Assembly (NCBI GenBank): GCA_030692045.1
Contig: JAUYCX010000035.1
Span: 1 to 64,000 of the forward strand
From: Candidatus Omnitrophota bacterium
GTDB lineage: Bacteria > Omnitrophota > Gorgyraeia > JAUYCX01
Direction: 5' to 3'
Length of the DNA stretch: 64,000 nt
In this document: positions 1 through 9,137 of the stretch, piece by piece
How positions within the stretch are numbered: the stretch's first letter is position 1
How the letters are laid out: each line of letters begins with the position of its first letter
The notes under the pieces: generated by a model
The model's input: the letters and a program-made list of their open reading frames with translations, nothing else
Database searches by the model: none
Told to the model about the DNA's origin: nothing
Translations under genes and position numbers: made by a program

Positions 1-2
1 CA

Positions 3-293
3 AAGATTACTGCTAATGAGGGAGCTGCACAAGCTGCTTTAAAGACTATTGCCACATCTGCAGAAACTTATGCCACAGGTAGTAATGGAACCTATCCAAC
101 TGCCGAGGGAAGCCTAAAGACTGGAACCATACCCTATTATAACAGAACTTTCTGCACCTCGAGAGTTCAGGGTTATTCGTTTGGTTGCACTTGGGCAAGC
201 ACTGGGTATACTATTGTGGCAACACCTGCTTCTGGGCAAACAGGCACACGCACCTTTACCATTACAACTGGTGGTATATTGACAACTCCATAA
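3..293 (+). CDS. Type IV major pilin / PulG-like protein, 5' truncated by window edge
   Basis: Open frame from base 3 (KITANEGAAQAALKTIATSAETYATGSNGTYPTAEGS...GGILTTP*), nearly identical to the complete pilin at 604-990. Confidence 0.85.
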   Translation, partial: KITANEGAAQAALKTIATSAETYATGSNGTYPTAEGSLKTGTIPYYNRTFCTSRVQGYSFGCTWASTGYTIVATPASGQTGTRTFTITTGGILTTP

Positions 294-316
294 TTGGTTT
301 TTTCATTGGTGGTATT

Positions 317-355
317 GAAGAAGAGGGGGAGGAAATGCTTCCCCTCTTCTTTTTA
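317..355 (+). terminator. Rho-independent terminator after first pilin copy
   Basis: GAAGAAGAGGGGGAGGAAATGCTTCCCCTCTTCTTTTT: strong G/C-rich stem followed by a T run. Confidence 0.75.
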
Positions 356-396
356 TTGTCTTTTTCAAATTTTGTGAAAAAAATCAAGATTTTTTC

Positions 397-426
397 TTGA
401 CAAATAAATAGAAGAAGTGATAGAAT
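397..426 (+). promoter_or_regulatory. Sigma70-like promoter upstream of second pilin copy
   Basis: TTGACA (397-402), 18-bp spacer, TAGAAT (421-426). Confidence 0.55.
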
Positions 427-603
427 TAATCAGTTTGTTAGACCAATGACTTTATTCTTTTCTTAAAGCCAGATAAAGGGTTAGGAGAAATTAAAGCCCG
501 ATGGAATTATAAACTTTCCTCCTAAAGGAAATCTCCTGATAGCCGTTTACACTGTTTTAAGAAATTAAAAGTCAAATCAAGGTCAGGAAGGAGGTATTTT
601 AAG

Positions 604-990
604 ATGAAAAAAGGTTTTACCTTGGTGGAAATTATGATAGTTGTAGCAATCATTGCTTTATTGGCGGCAATTGCCATACCCAACTTGTTAAGGGCAAAGA
701 TTACTGCTAATGAGTCTGCGGCTCAAGCGGCACTTAAGACTATTTCCACAGCTGCAGAAACTTATGCCATAGGTAGTAGTAATGGAGCCTATCCAACTGC
801 CGAGGGAAGCCTAAATACTGGAACCATACCCTATTATAACAGAACTTTCTGCACCTCGATAGTTCAGGGTTATTCGTTTGGTTGCACTTGGTCAAGCACT
901 GGGTATACTATTGTGGCAAGACCTGCTTCTGGGCAAACAGGCACACGCACCTTTACCATTACAACTGGTGGTATATTGACAACTCCATAA
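604..990 (+). CDS. Type IV major pilin / PulG-like prepilin
   Basis: MKKGFTLVEIMIVVAIIALLAAIAIPNLL: class III prepilin signal with G/FTLVE cleavage motif; GGAGG upstream. Confidence 0.93.
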   Translation: MKKGFTLVEIMIVVAIIALLAAIAIPNLLRAKITANESAAQAALKTISTAAETYAIGSSNGAYPTAEGSLNTGTIPYYNRTFCTSIVQGYSFGCTWSSTGYTIVARPASGQTGTRTFTITTGGILTTP

Positions 991-1020
991 TTGGTTTTTT
1001 CATTGGTGGTATTGAAGAAG

Positions 1021-1046
1021 AGGGGGAGGAAATGCTCCCCCTTTTT
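1021..1046 (+). terminator. Rho-independent terminator-like hairpin after second pilin
   Basis: AGGGGGAGGAAATGCTCCCCCTTTTTG: stem AGGGGGAG/CTCCCCCT plus T run. Confidence 0.6.
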
Positions 1047-1077
1047 GTGAAGGAGAGTTTGAAAAATAGTATTTAAA

Positions 1078-1545
1078 ATGATAAAAGAGAAGATAGGTTT
1101 TACATTAATAGAGATAATGATAGTGGTGGGTGTGGTTTTGATTTTGGCTACCGTAGCTATACCCAATATGATGCGCTCAAAAATCGTGGGAAATGAAACC
1201 TCTGCCATAGCCACACTAAAAGTTGTCACCAATGCATGTAATCTCTATGCGATGAATAACAGTATCTATCCTACCAACATAGATAATTTAGTCACTAATC
1301 AAAACCCTGCTTATATTTCTAATGATGTGTATCAAGCCTTTCCTTTTACCTCGATTCTTCCCAAGGACGGTTATAGATTTAATTATGGTTTAACCGGAAC
1401 TACGGGTTTTTGGGTGAGAGCTCAGCCTTTCAGGTATCGAGTCAGTGGCATAAGAAGTTTTTATTGTAATGAATCAGGGTTACTCACCTATTGCGAAACC
1501 CAAAATTGTAACCCTACACCTCCTGGAGGAACCCCGATTTATTAG
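1078..1545 (+). CDS. Prepilin-type N-terminal cleavage/methylation domain protein
   Basis: MIKEKIGFTLIEIMIVVGVVLILATVAIPN signal. Confidence 0.9.
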   Translation: MIKEKIGFTLIEIMIVVGVVLILATVAIPNMMRSKIVGNETSAIATLKVVTNACNLYAMNNSIYPTNIDNLVTNQNPAYISNDVYQAFPFTSILPKDGYRFNYGLTGTTGFWVRAQPFRYRVSGIRSFYCNESGLLTYCETQNCNPTPPGGTPIY

Positions 1546-1559
1546 CTTAATTTAAATTT

Positions 1560-3527
1560 ATGAAATCCCCAAAGCCCTTCCTTATTTCATATCCTAAACT
1601 AAATATAGTTATGTTTTATTTTTTAATCGGCAGCGTTGTTTATTTTAACAGTTTAAATAATCCTTTTATTTGGGATGATGAGGTGATTATAATTTTTAAC
1701 CCTTTGATTAAGCAGGGAGCAAATTTCCTTAACATTTTTAAGACTAATATGGTTGGCGGAATTTTGTCAGGCGTAACCTTTTATAGGCCAATTCAAGTGA
1801 TTAGCTATAAGCTGGATTATTTTTTTTGGGGTTTAAATCCTTTAGGTTTTCATATCACAAATATTATTTTATTTATTCTGAATGCGATTTTAGTGTTTTA
1901 CTTTGTGAATTTAATTTTAAAGGACTTTTGGGTCTCAAGTCTGTCTGGCTTATTTTTCTTGGTGCACCCTATTTATCCTGAGGCAGTAACCTATATCTCA
2001 GGCAGAGCAGATATACTGGCTGGGATTTTTCTTTTGTTAAGCTTTATTAGTTTTATTAAATATGATGAGAAGAAAAACATTTTCTGGTATTTCTTATCGA
2101 CTTTTAGTTTTTGCTTGGCTTTGCTTTCTAAGGAATTAGCAGTAGTTTTTCCTTTGATATTATTAATTTATGATTTCTGTTTTAAAAGAGATATTTTCCA
2201 TAGTTTAAAACCATTTTTGATAAGATATTTGCCAATATTTTTCATTGCCTCAATTTATATAGTTTTAAGATTAACAGTGTTAAAGTTTGGAGAATTTTTT
2301 CTCCCCACACCAGAATCATTTTTTACAAGATGTCTAATGTCTATAACTACCCTGAATGCATATTTGGGGATGTTATTTGTCCCCTTAGATATGCATATGT
2401 TGCGAGATTTTTCTCGTCCCAAATTTGAAATCATCACTGGATTATCTATTTTTTCATTTTTACTGTTATTGGTTTTTATTTGTTATTTCTTTAGAAAACA
2501 AAAAGTGCTTTTTTTCTTTTCTGTATGGTTTTTTGTAACATTATTACCGCAATCGGGAATTTTCCCTATCAATTCCTATATCTCTGATCATTTTATATAT
2601 TTGCCGGCAATTGGTTTTTTTGTAATTTTTTCTCATTATCTGTTGAAGCTAAAAGAAATTGGAAAGCATTTATTTTACATTGTAATTTTATCTATTCTTT
2701 TATGCTATTTAGCCCTTACTGTTGCGCACAACTATGATTGGAAGGATACAGAATATTTTTTTAGAAGAATTACTAAACTATCTCCACGTAGCTGGTTGGC
2801 GCACGATAATCTGGCAGGGGCATTGGTTAAAAAAGGTAGATATGATGAGGCCTTGAAAGAATATAAATGGGCGCTTGCCTTAGATATTTTTAAGACAAAG
2901 ACAGCGAATATAAAACTCTCGATCGCTAATGCTTATATACTTCTTACTCAAGCAGATGAGGCAATTAAAGAGCTGAATGAGATTGTAAAACTCGACCCAA
3001 ATTTTTCTGCTCAATCTATCCATTACAGTTTAGGGAATTGTTATTATTTAAAAAAAGATTATGAATCTGCGATTAAAGAGTTTAGGATTTTATTAAAATT
3101 TAATCCCAATGATGACTTAGCCAGGTTCAAATTAATCCAGGTATATTTAAGAACACATAAAAATGAACTTGTTTTTAGAGAATTGTCAGAGACGCTTGAT
3201 ATTGATAGCTCTTTATTGCGGCAAAAAACTTTTCCTCCCTTAAAAGATTATGGAAAGGTTATTCAAGAAAAGGATAACCTGGAGGTAACCTATGCCAAGT
3301 TAGGTATGCTTTTTTTTAATTATAATTTAATGGACTTAGCCAAGAAATCTTTTGAAAAAGCTATCCAGATTGCCCCTAATTATGCTGACCCTTATTGGCA
3401 TTTGGGAGGAATTTATTACAGAGAAGGTAAAAAACCAGAAGGTTTAAGGCTTTGGAATAAGGCATATAAGCTTGACCCCAATAATCCTATTGCTATTTCC
3501 TGGCGTAAGAATAAGAGATTACATTAA
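1560..3527 (+). CDS. Multi-TM (GT-C/TMTC-like) membrane protein with C-terminal TPR repeats
   Basis: N-terminal 'NPFIWDDEVIIIFNPLI' acidic motif followed by about 10 hydrophobic segments, then TPR-like repeats (AHDNLAGALVKKGRYDEALKEYKWAL; YADPYWHLGGIYYREGKKPEGLRLW). Confidence 0.8.
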   Translation: MKSPKPFLISYPKLNIVMFYFLIGSVVYFNSLNNPFIWDDEVIIIFNPLIKQGANFLNIFKTNMVGGILSGVTFYRPIQVISYKLDYFFWGLNPLGFHITNIILFILNAILVFYFVNLILKDFWVSSLSGLFFLVHPIYPEAVTYISGRADILAGIFLLLSFISFIKYDEKKNIFWYFLSTFSFCLALLSKELAVVFPLILLIYDFCFKRDIFHSLKPFLIRYLPIFFIASIYIVLRLTVLKFGEFFLPTPESFFTRCLMSITTLNAYLGMLFVPLDMHMLRDFSRPKFEIITGLSIFSFLLLLVFICYFFRKQKVLFFFSVWFFVTLLPQSGIFPINSYISDHFIYLPAIGFFVIFSHYLLKLKEIGKHLFYIVILSILLCYLALTVAHNYDWKDTEYFFRRITKLSPRSWLAHDNLAGALVKKGRYDEALKEYKWALALDIFKTKTANIKLSIANAYILLTQADEAIKELNEIVKLDPNFSAQSIHYSLGNCYYLKKDYESAIKEFRILLKFNPNDDLARFKLIQVYLRTHKNELVFRELSETLDIDSSLLRQKTFPPLKDYGKVIQEKDNLEVTYAKLGMLFFNYNLMDLAKKSFEKAIQIAPNYADPYWHLGGIYYREGKKPEGLRLWNKAYKLDPNNPIAISWRKNKRLH

Positions 3528-3626
3528 CTTGAAATAGAGAATCTAATTTCTCAAATTATATTCTAAAATAAGGATTTGCATTGACTTTTTAATCATTTGC
3601 AGTTATTATAATTAAAGAAAATAAAT

Positions 3627-4163
3627 ATGATTAAAGAGATTAACCAGTTAAATTGCAAAGATCATCTTTCCTTAAAAAAACATTGTAATCAAAGACCTTT
3701 TCAGATGTTAAATTTATTTCAGAGTTTTAATTCAGCAGGGTTTACCCTGATGGAATTAATGATTGCGGCAATGATTTTAGCTTTTGTGTTGGTAAGCCTT
3801 TTAGCCAGTTTCATTGCCTGCCTTGACCTTGTGGAGATTTCTAAAAATACCTCAATTGCCATTAACAATGCTCAAAACAAGCTGGAAGAGATAAAAAACA
3901 CAAGCTATGCACAAATAAAAAATAATTATAATAATATCGCCTTTAATGTTGTAGGAATAACTGGCAAAGGCGTAAGTTATGTGGATGATACTAATCCAGA
4001 GCTGTTAGAGGTAATGATTAGCATAAGCTGGAAACAGAGAAATGGTCGGATTATCGGGGAGGATTTAAACTTAAATGGTGCGCTAAATGTGGGAGAGGAT
4101 ACTAATGCAAATGGGAAATTAGACTCTCCTGCTGAAATTGTTACTTATATTGCCGCACCATAA
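3627..4163 (+). CDS. Prepilin-type (PilV-like) protein; likely start 3705
   Basis: AGFTLMELMIAAMILAFVLVSLLASF prepilin motif. Confidence 0.85.
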   Translation: MIKEINQLNCKDHLSLKKHCNQRPFQMLNLFQSFNSAGFTLMELMIAAMILAFVLVSLLASFIACLDLVEISKNTSIAINNAQNKLEEIKNTSYAQIKNNYNNIAFNVVGITGKGVSYVDDTNPELLEVMISISWKQRNGRIIGEDLNLNGALNVGEDTNANGKLDSPAEIVTYIAAP

Positions 4164-4218
4164 ATTTATCCGCCTTCGGCGGATGTCGCTGATGAGAAAA
4201 GCCCAGGGGCTGCATTGT

Positions 4219-4887
4219 ATGAAGAAGCAACTAAAGAATGGTTTTACCCTTGCTGAGATTCTGGTAGTTGTTTTGATATTTTCCTTTCTGATGAGCGGCT
4301 TGTTCGCTGTTTTACTCACTGGCCAGAGGTCTTGGCATGTTTCTGATGTTTCAATTGAACTTCAGCAGGATTTGCGTAGTTCCCTTATGCGTATAACCCG
4401 TGAGCTTCATCAGTCCGGTTTTAAATGTAATGACCCGCCAGCTTGCACTAACACAACCATTCAGGTAACCATTGCCCCAAATCCCGATGTAATCAACACG
4501 GATATTTTAAGATTTAAACTGCCTGTTGATTATAATCGGGATGGTTATATAAAAAATAATAACGGCATTGTAGAGCTTTGGGGTGCGAATTTGACTTGGG
4601 GTTGTAGTGATTTTGGCTGTCAAAAGCCCAAAAGTCCAGAGTCCCAGAACAATAATTATCAAATTGAATATTTGTTAGATGTAAATAAACAGCTTATAAG
4701 ACGGGTTTTGAATACTAGCTCGACTACAATTCAATCGGACATTTACGCTACTAATTTAATAGATTTTCAAGCCAGTATCAATGGAAACATTGTAACCATT
4801 CAATTAACAGCAGAAAAGAAACCTGCTGTAGGAGATAATATTACTTCTAACTTGAGTGTTCAGATTTTATTAAGGAACAGGGGGTAA
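4219..4887 (+). CDS. Prepilin-type (PilW-like) protein; ORF extends upstream to 4138
   Basis: MKKQLKNGFTLAEILVVVLIFSFLMSGLF prepilin motif; in-frame ATG at 4219. Confidence 0.85.
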   Translation: MKKQLKNGFTLAEILVVVLIFSFLMSGLFAVLLTGQRSWHVSDVSIELQQDLRSSLMRITRELHQSGFKCNDPPACTNTTIQVTIAPNPDVINTDILRFKLPVDYNRDGYIKNNNGIVELWGANLTWGCSDFGCQKPKSPESQNNNYQIEYLLDVNKQLIRRVLNTSSTTIQSDIYATNLIDFQASINGNIVTIQLTAEKKPAVGDNITSNLSVQILLRNRG

Positions 4888-5095
4888 ATGAGGACATAAG
4901 TTATGGAGTCCGCCACAGAACTTTGGCGGACGACATAACTTATATGTCCGAATTTACCCAGCACTAATTTTTGAAAGAGTGCATTATTTAAAACGAAGGT
5001 AAATTTAGTAACTATCTCATAGATTTTGAACACCGCACAGTTACAAAAATTAGTGCTGGGTTCAATTCCGACAAACAACTTACGTCGTCATTGAA
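4886..5095. repeat. Nested-palindromic junction element, copy E1
   Basis: Ends AAATGAGGACATAAGTTATG...CAACTTACGTCGTCATT; core arms ACCCAGCACTAATTTTTG (4956-4973) / CAAAAATTAGTGCTGGGT (5044-5061) perfectly complementary; flanked by direct repeats GGGGGTAAAT (4880-4889, 5096-5105). Confidence 0.85.
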
Positions 5096-5105
5096 GGGGG
5101 TAAAT

Positions 5106-6893
5106 ATGATTAAGAATAGAAAGGGTATTGCATTAGCTATCTCATTTTTGGTAATTATAGTGTTAGTAATTTTGGGCAGTGTTTTTATTTTAAGAAGTGT
5201 AGGCGAGAAAAATGCCGCGGATAAAGAAAAGAAATCTATTCAGGCATTTTATTTAGGAGAGGCAGGCGCCAATGAGGCATTAAATAGATTAGTTGTACTG
5301 ATTAATTCAGACTTAATGCTTACGGTAAATAGTACCAATCCACAAGTTTTAGCCAATAATGTCAGAAGCTATGTTAATTCTAGCGATGGCTTGGTTTTTT
5401 TGGCTAACTATACTAAGGAAAATAACACTCCTCAATTTATCTGTCCTCAAAATTGCTCTAACTGCCAAAACTGCACTTTTATAACTTATAATGGCCAAAT
5501 AACAAATTTTGGCCAAGGTAATTATCAATACATAATTACAGTTAATGAGAATGGCAATCCTACAACCATTACCACGGATGTTTGGGATTTTCCATATAAT
5601 TACAAAATTTCAAGTACTGGCACAGTTGCAGGTATCCCCCGCAAGATTATTTCCTCTGGAGATTTTACTGTGCGAGTTCAGCATGATAATTTTGCCAGAT
5701 ACGCTTTGTTTGATGTGCATCACACAACTCCTGGCGGAGATGCAGTTTGGTTTACCAGCCGGACAAATTTTAGTGGTCCTGTGCATACAAATGACCAATA
5801 TAGATTTTATGGGAATCCTAACAGTGTACCTGTGGGCATAAGTGGAACTTTTGAGGGTTTGGTAACCCAGCATTTAAACAAGGCTTGGTTTTATAATCTG
5901 GGCTCTCCTTTTCAGGCTGACCAGGACAGTAACCCTGGGAAAGATGTTCCGGTTTTAAATGCCGGTTTTCAGCGCGGTGTGAATGAAATAAACCTAGAAT
6001 CTTCAGTTACGCAGCAGGATTTAATGAATCAGGCGCAAGGTGGAGTGGGTGGCAGTTATGCAGATGGGATTTATGTGAATAATGACGGCAGTAATGTAAT
6101 CGGAGGGATTTATATAAAAGGAAACTCAACTATTGAAATGGGTAAGGATGTTAACGAAAATGCAACCTATAACATTGTTCAAGGCGGCTCAAATAAAATT
6201 ATTACTGTGGATTATGTAAATAACCAAACCACAGTCCAGACTGCGGGAGGTCCAACCAATGTTTATAACGGTAAGCCTGACGGCATAGATAATTTAGGCA
6301 CCATAATTTATGCTGATGGCGCTGTGGATAGTTTAAAAGGAACTGTTCAAAAGGATTCTCAGGTTACAGTTTCCAGCCAAGGTAACATTATAATTACAGA
6401 CCACATTATGTATGAGGATTACAATCCTGCTCAAGGAGTGCCGGGGCAACCGGGTTATGTTCCTCCTAATGCCGAAGGCAAGACCAATTTATTAGGCATA
6501 CTTTCTTGGGGCGGTGATGTTAATATTGGTACATCTTCGCCAAATGATATAAATCTACACGGCACAATGATGGCCAGAAACGGAATTTTTACTGTAGAAA
6601 GCTATTCCTCCCGCTGTAATTCTAATCCTAGTTGTGATTCTCAGTTACCTTCTGGTGGTTGTGGCGCAGCCACGCTTTTAGGTGGAGCCATTACAAATTT
6701 TTATGGTGCTTTTGGCACCTTTTGTGCTGGTGACGGAAGACCGCGCAGTGGCTATGGCAGAAATTTTGTTTATGATGAAAGAATGGCTCAGGGCAATGCA
6801 CCGCCTTATTTTCCGTCAATGAGAACATTTATTGCCCTTACCCCCAATGACACCATTAAGGATAAAATTACCTGGCAAGAGGGAGGTCAATGA
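5106..6893 (+). CDS. PilX-like pilus assembly protein
   Basis: N-terminal KNRKGIALAISFLVIIVLVILGSVFILRSVGEKNAADKEKKSIQAFYLGEAGANEAL, typical PilX N-terminal domain; start ATG 5106 after GGGGG. Confidence 0.8.
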   Translation: MIKNRKGIALAISFLVIIVLVILGSVFILRSVGEKNAADKEKKSIQAFYLGEAGANEALNRLVVLINSDLMLTVNSTNPQVLANNVRSYVNSSDGLVFLANYTKENNTPQFICPQNCSNCQNCTFITYNGQITNFGQGNYQYIITVNENGNPTTITTDVWDFPYNYKISSTGTVAGIPRKIISSGDFTVRVQHDNFARYALFDVHHTTPGGDAVWFTSRTNFSGPVHTNDQYRFYGNPNSVPVGISGTFEGLVTQHLNKAWFYNLGSPFQADQDSNPGKDVPVLNAGFQRGVNEINLESSVTQQDLMNQAQGGVGGSYADGIYVNNDGSNVIGGIYIKGNSTIEMGKDVNENATYNIVQGGSNKIITVDYVNNQTTVQTAGGPTNVYNGKPDGIDNLGTIIYADGAVDSLKGTVQKDSQVTVSSQGNIIITDHIMYEDYNPAQGVPGQPGYVPPNAEGKTNLLGILSWGGDVNIGTSSPNDINLHGTMMARNGIFTVESYSSRCNSNPSCDSQLPSGGCGAATLLGGAITNFYGAFGTFCAGDGRPRSGYGRNFVYDERMAQGNAPPYFPSMRTFIALTPNDTIKDKITWQEGGQ

Positions 6894-7131
6894 AGACACG
6901 ACTTATGGAACGAAGTGACATAAGTCGTTTGGCTGAATTGACCCAGCACTAATTTTACTGACAGCGCAGGTTTCTAAATAAAATGGTTTTATCCGAAATA
7001 AATCCGTAACATTGTTATTAAGCATATTAGTAAAATTAGTGCTGGGTTTAATTCGCAGACGGACTTCGTCCTATGATTTATGTCGTCCGCCACGAATATT
7101 GGCGGACTCCATAAATCATCTGCTCATTAAA
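6893..7131. repeat. Nested-palindromic junction element, copy E2
   Basis: Core arms ACCCAGCACTAATTTTACT (6941-6959) / AGTAAAATTAGTGCTGGGT (7029-7047); flanked by perfect 14-bp direct repeats GGGAGGTCAATGAA (6881-6894, 7132-7145). Confidence 0.88.
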
Positions 7132-7145
7132 GGGAGGTCAATGAA

Positions 7146-7454
7146 ATGAACAAAAAGCCAAGTAACATTTTTCTAATCGTTAGTATTTCCTTTGTTATCA
7201 TTTTTATTTTAGCCATTATTTCAGTAAATAATTGGTTAAAACAGGCCCTAAAAGAAGAAACTGCTGTCCAGGAAAAATTATCTGTTCCAGCTGTTAGCAA
7301 AAGTAAATATAAACAACCATCTATAAAGCCGCAGACTGGAAGAGCTGTTGCTGAAGATAAAGAAAAAAAAGCGGCCACTTCAGAAACTACCGAAACAGGT
7401 TTTAAAGAAATTGAGACAAGCGTTCCTCAGACAGAAAAAGTGTTGATGAACTAA
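7146..7454 (+). CDS. Small single-TM hypothetical protein in pilus operon
   Basis: 102-aa ORF with GGGAGG RBS; one N-terminal TM segment; lies between PilX-like and PilM-like genes. Confidence 0.65.
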   Translation: MNKKPSNIFLIVSISFVIIFILAIISVNNWLKQALKEETAVQEKLSVPAVSKSKYKQPSIKPQTGRAVAEDKEKKAATSETTETGFKEIETSVPQTEKVLMN

Positions 7455-7466
7455 AAATAAATCGCT

Positions 7467-8549
7467 ATGGAAGATATTTTAAAGAAATATTTTTCTCAGT
7501 ATTTTCTAAAAATCAAAGAGCTCATTCCTAAATCAAAACCCAAAACTTTTGTGGGTTTAGATATTGGTGCTTCGAGCGTTAAAGTGGTTGAAATAAACAA
7601 TGATGCAGTTGGCTTCACAATTGATAAATTTACAGTTGAAGCTGTTAATCAGGATGATGTTGCCTCCTCAATTGCTAATGCATTGGAAAAAAGCGGCGTA
7701 GCTACGAAAACTGTTAACACATCTGTCAGTGGTCAGGGAGTTATTATTAGGTATGTTGTGATGCCTAAAATGCCACTCTCTGATATAAAGTCTTCTATTA
7801 GTTTAGAGGCGGATAAATATTTCCCCTTTCCTTTAGAAGAAGTAATTATGGATTGTTTTATTCTAGAGGATAGTCCTCTGGAAAATAAAGTTTTTGTCTT
7901 AATTGCCGCGGCTAAAAAAGAGTTGATCGAGCAAAGAATTGCCCTACTTCTTAAGCTTAATTTAGAGCCGCAAATAATTTCAACTGACTCAATTGCTATG
8001 GCTAATGTGTTTAATGTATTGGGCCCTAAATTAAATATAGATTATGCTTTAGATTCTCAAGGCAGAGTTTCTTCTTTGGCCGTATTAAATATCGGGGCAA
8101 CTTTTAGCAATTTAAATATTATCAAGAATAATTTGCCATGTTTTACCAGAGACATTTTTATAGGAGGCATAGATTTTACCAAGAAAATTAGTAACATTTT
8201 AGGCTTGGATATGAAAGCCGCTGAAAATTTAAAGCTCAATGGGCCAGATGATGAGAAGCAAAAGATTTTGGATGCCTGCGAATCGGTTTTAAATAATCTT
8301 CTGACTGAAATTAGGCTGTCCTTTGATTATTTTGAAACAGAGAATAATATACCGGTTAGCCATTTGTATCTAAGCGGCGGTGGTTCTTATTTAAAAGGAT
8401 TAGATGAAACAATGAGGCAGGGCTTAGGTATTGAAATAGATTTGTGGCAGCCATTTTTGGGTTTGAATGTTAATCCTAATTTATCTACACGAGATTTAAA
8501 AGCTCAAGCTAATAAATTAAGCATTGCTATTGGCTTGGCATTAAGATAA
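7467..8549 (+). CDS. pilM: Type IV pilus assembly protein PilM
   Basis: FVGLDIGASSVKVVEI actin-like ATPase motif and LYLSGGGSYLKGLDE; followed by PilN/O/P/Q-like genes. Confidence 0.92.
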   Translation: MEDILKKYFSQYFLKIKELIPKSKPKTFVGLDIGASSVKVVEINNDAVGFTIDKFTVEAVNQDDVASSIANALEKSGVATKTVNTSVSGQGVIIRYVVMPKMPLSDIKSSISLEADKYFPFPLEEVIMDCFILEDSPLENKVFVLIAAAKKELIEQRIALLLKLNLEPQIISTDSIAMANVFNVLGPKLNIDYALDSQGRVSSLAVLNIGATFSNLNIIKNNLPCFTRDIFIGGIDFTKKISNILGLDMKAAENLKLNGPDDEKQKILDACESVLNNLLTEIRLSFDYFETENNIPVSHLYLSGGGSYLKGLDETMRQGLGIEIDLWQPFLGLNVNPNLSTRDLKAQANKLSIAIGLALR

Positions 8550-9133
8550 TGATTGATATCAATTTACTGCCAGAAAAATTTAGAAAGAAAAGAAGGGTAA
8601 TTGAGAGAGAGGTTTTGGTGTTTCCCAAAGAGATAATTGTTGGCCTTATAGGGGGTCTAATTTGTTTGTTAATCATCACTCACCTTATTCTACTTACATT
8701 TCTTTTCTCCAAGAAAATGCAATTGTCGCATTTAACCAAAGATTGGGAAAAGATATTACCTGCGAAAAAAGAGATAGATGTATTTAAAAATGAGATTGAC
8801 TCAATTGAATCTAGAATGAAATCCATTGCTCTTATACGTAGTGGCAAGAAAATTTCTTGGTCTCAAGAGCTAAATAAAATAAGTGATTGTATGGTAAGAG
8901 GTCTTTGGTTAACCAGAATTTATTTTGGAGAGGGCCTTTTGAAAATTGAGGGCAGTGGTGTATCGCAAAAAGGCCAGGAGTTGATAAACGTAGGCAAATT
9001 TACTTCCAATTTAAAAGAGGATAAGAGATTTTACGAAGGCTTAATTAGTTTGGAGCTTACTAATATTGTGAGGCGTAATATCAAGTCAACTGAAGTGGTA
9101 GATTTTATTATAACCGCCAGCATTAAAGAATGA
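8549..9133 (+). CDS. pilN: PilN-like fimbrial assembly protein
   Basis: MIDINLLPEKFRKKR start typical of PilN, single TM, position after pilM. Confidence 0.85.
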   Translation: MIDINLLPEKFRKKRRVIEREVLVFPKEIIVGLIGGLICLLIITHLILLTFLFSKKMQLSHLTKDWEKILPAKKEIDVFKNEIDSIESRMKSIALIRSGKKISWSQELNKISDCMVRGLWLTRIYFGEGLLKIEGSGVSQKGQELINVGKFTSNLKEDKRFYEGLISLELTNIVRRNIKSTEVVDFIITASIKE

Positions 9134-9137
9134 TAAT

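Noticed and set aside
185-400. 71-aa ORF on + strand (and its copy at 882-1076)
   Set aside because: Alternate frame over the duplicated pilin 3' end; appears twice only because the pilin DNA is duplicated; no RBS.
430-600. c-di-GMP (GEMM) riboswitch in pilin leader
   Set aside because: Conserved GEMM core motifs as I know them are not visible; kept only as an unspecified structured leader.
870-1232. 120-aa minus-strand ORF over pilin genes
   Set aside because: Antisense shadow of two strong prepilin ORFs; no independent support.
4860-5078. 72-aa minus-strand ORF across element E1
   Set aside because: Lies in palindromic repeat; no RBS or family resemblance; other element copies do not retain it.
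5545-5873. Overlapping + and - ORFs inside the pilX-like gene
   Set aside because: Out-of-frame shadows of a well-supported 600-aa ORF.
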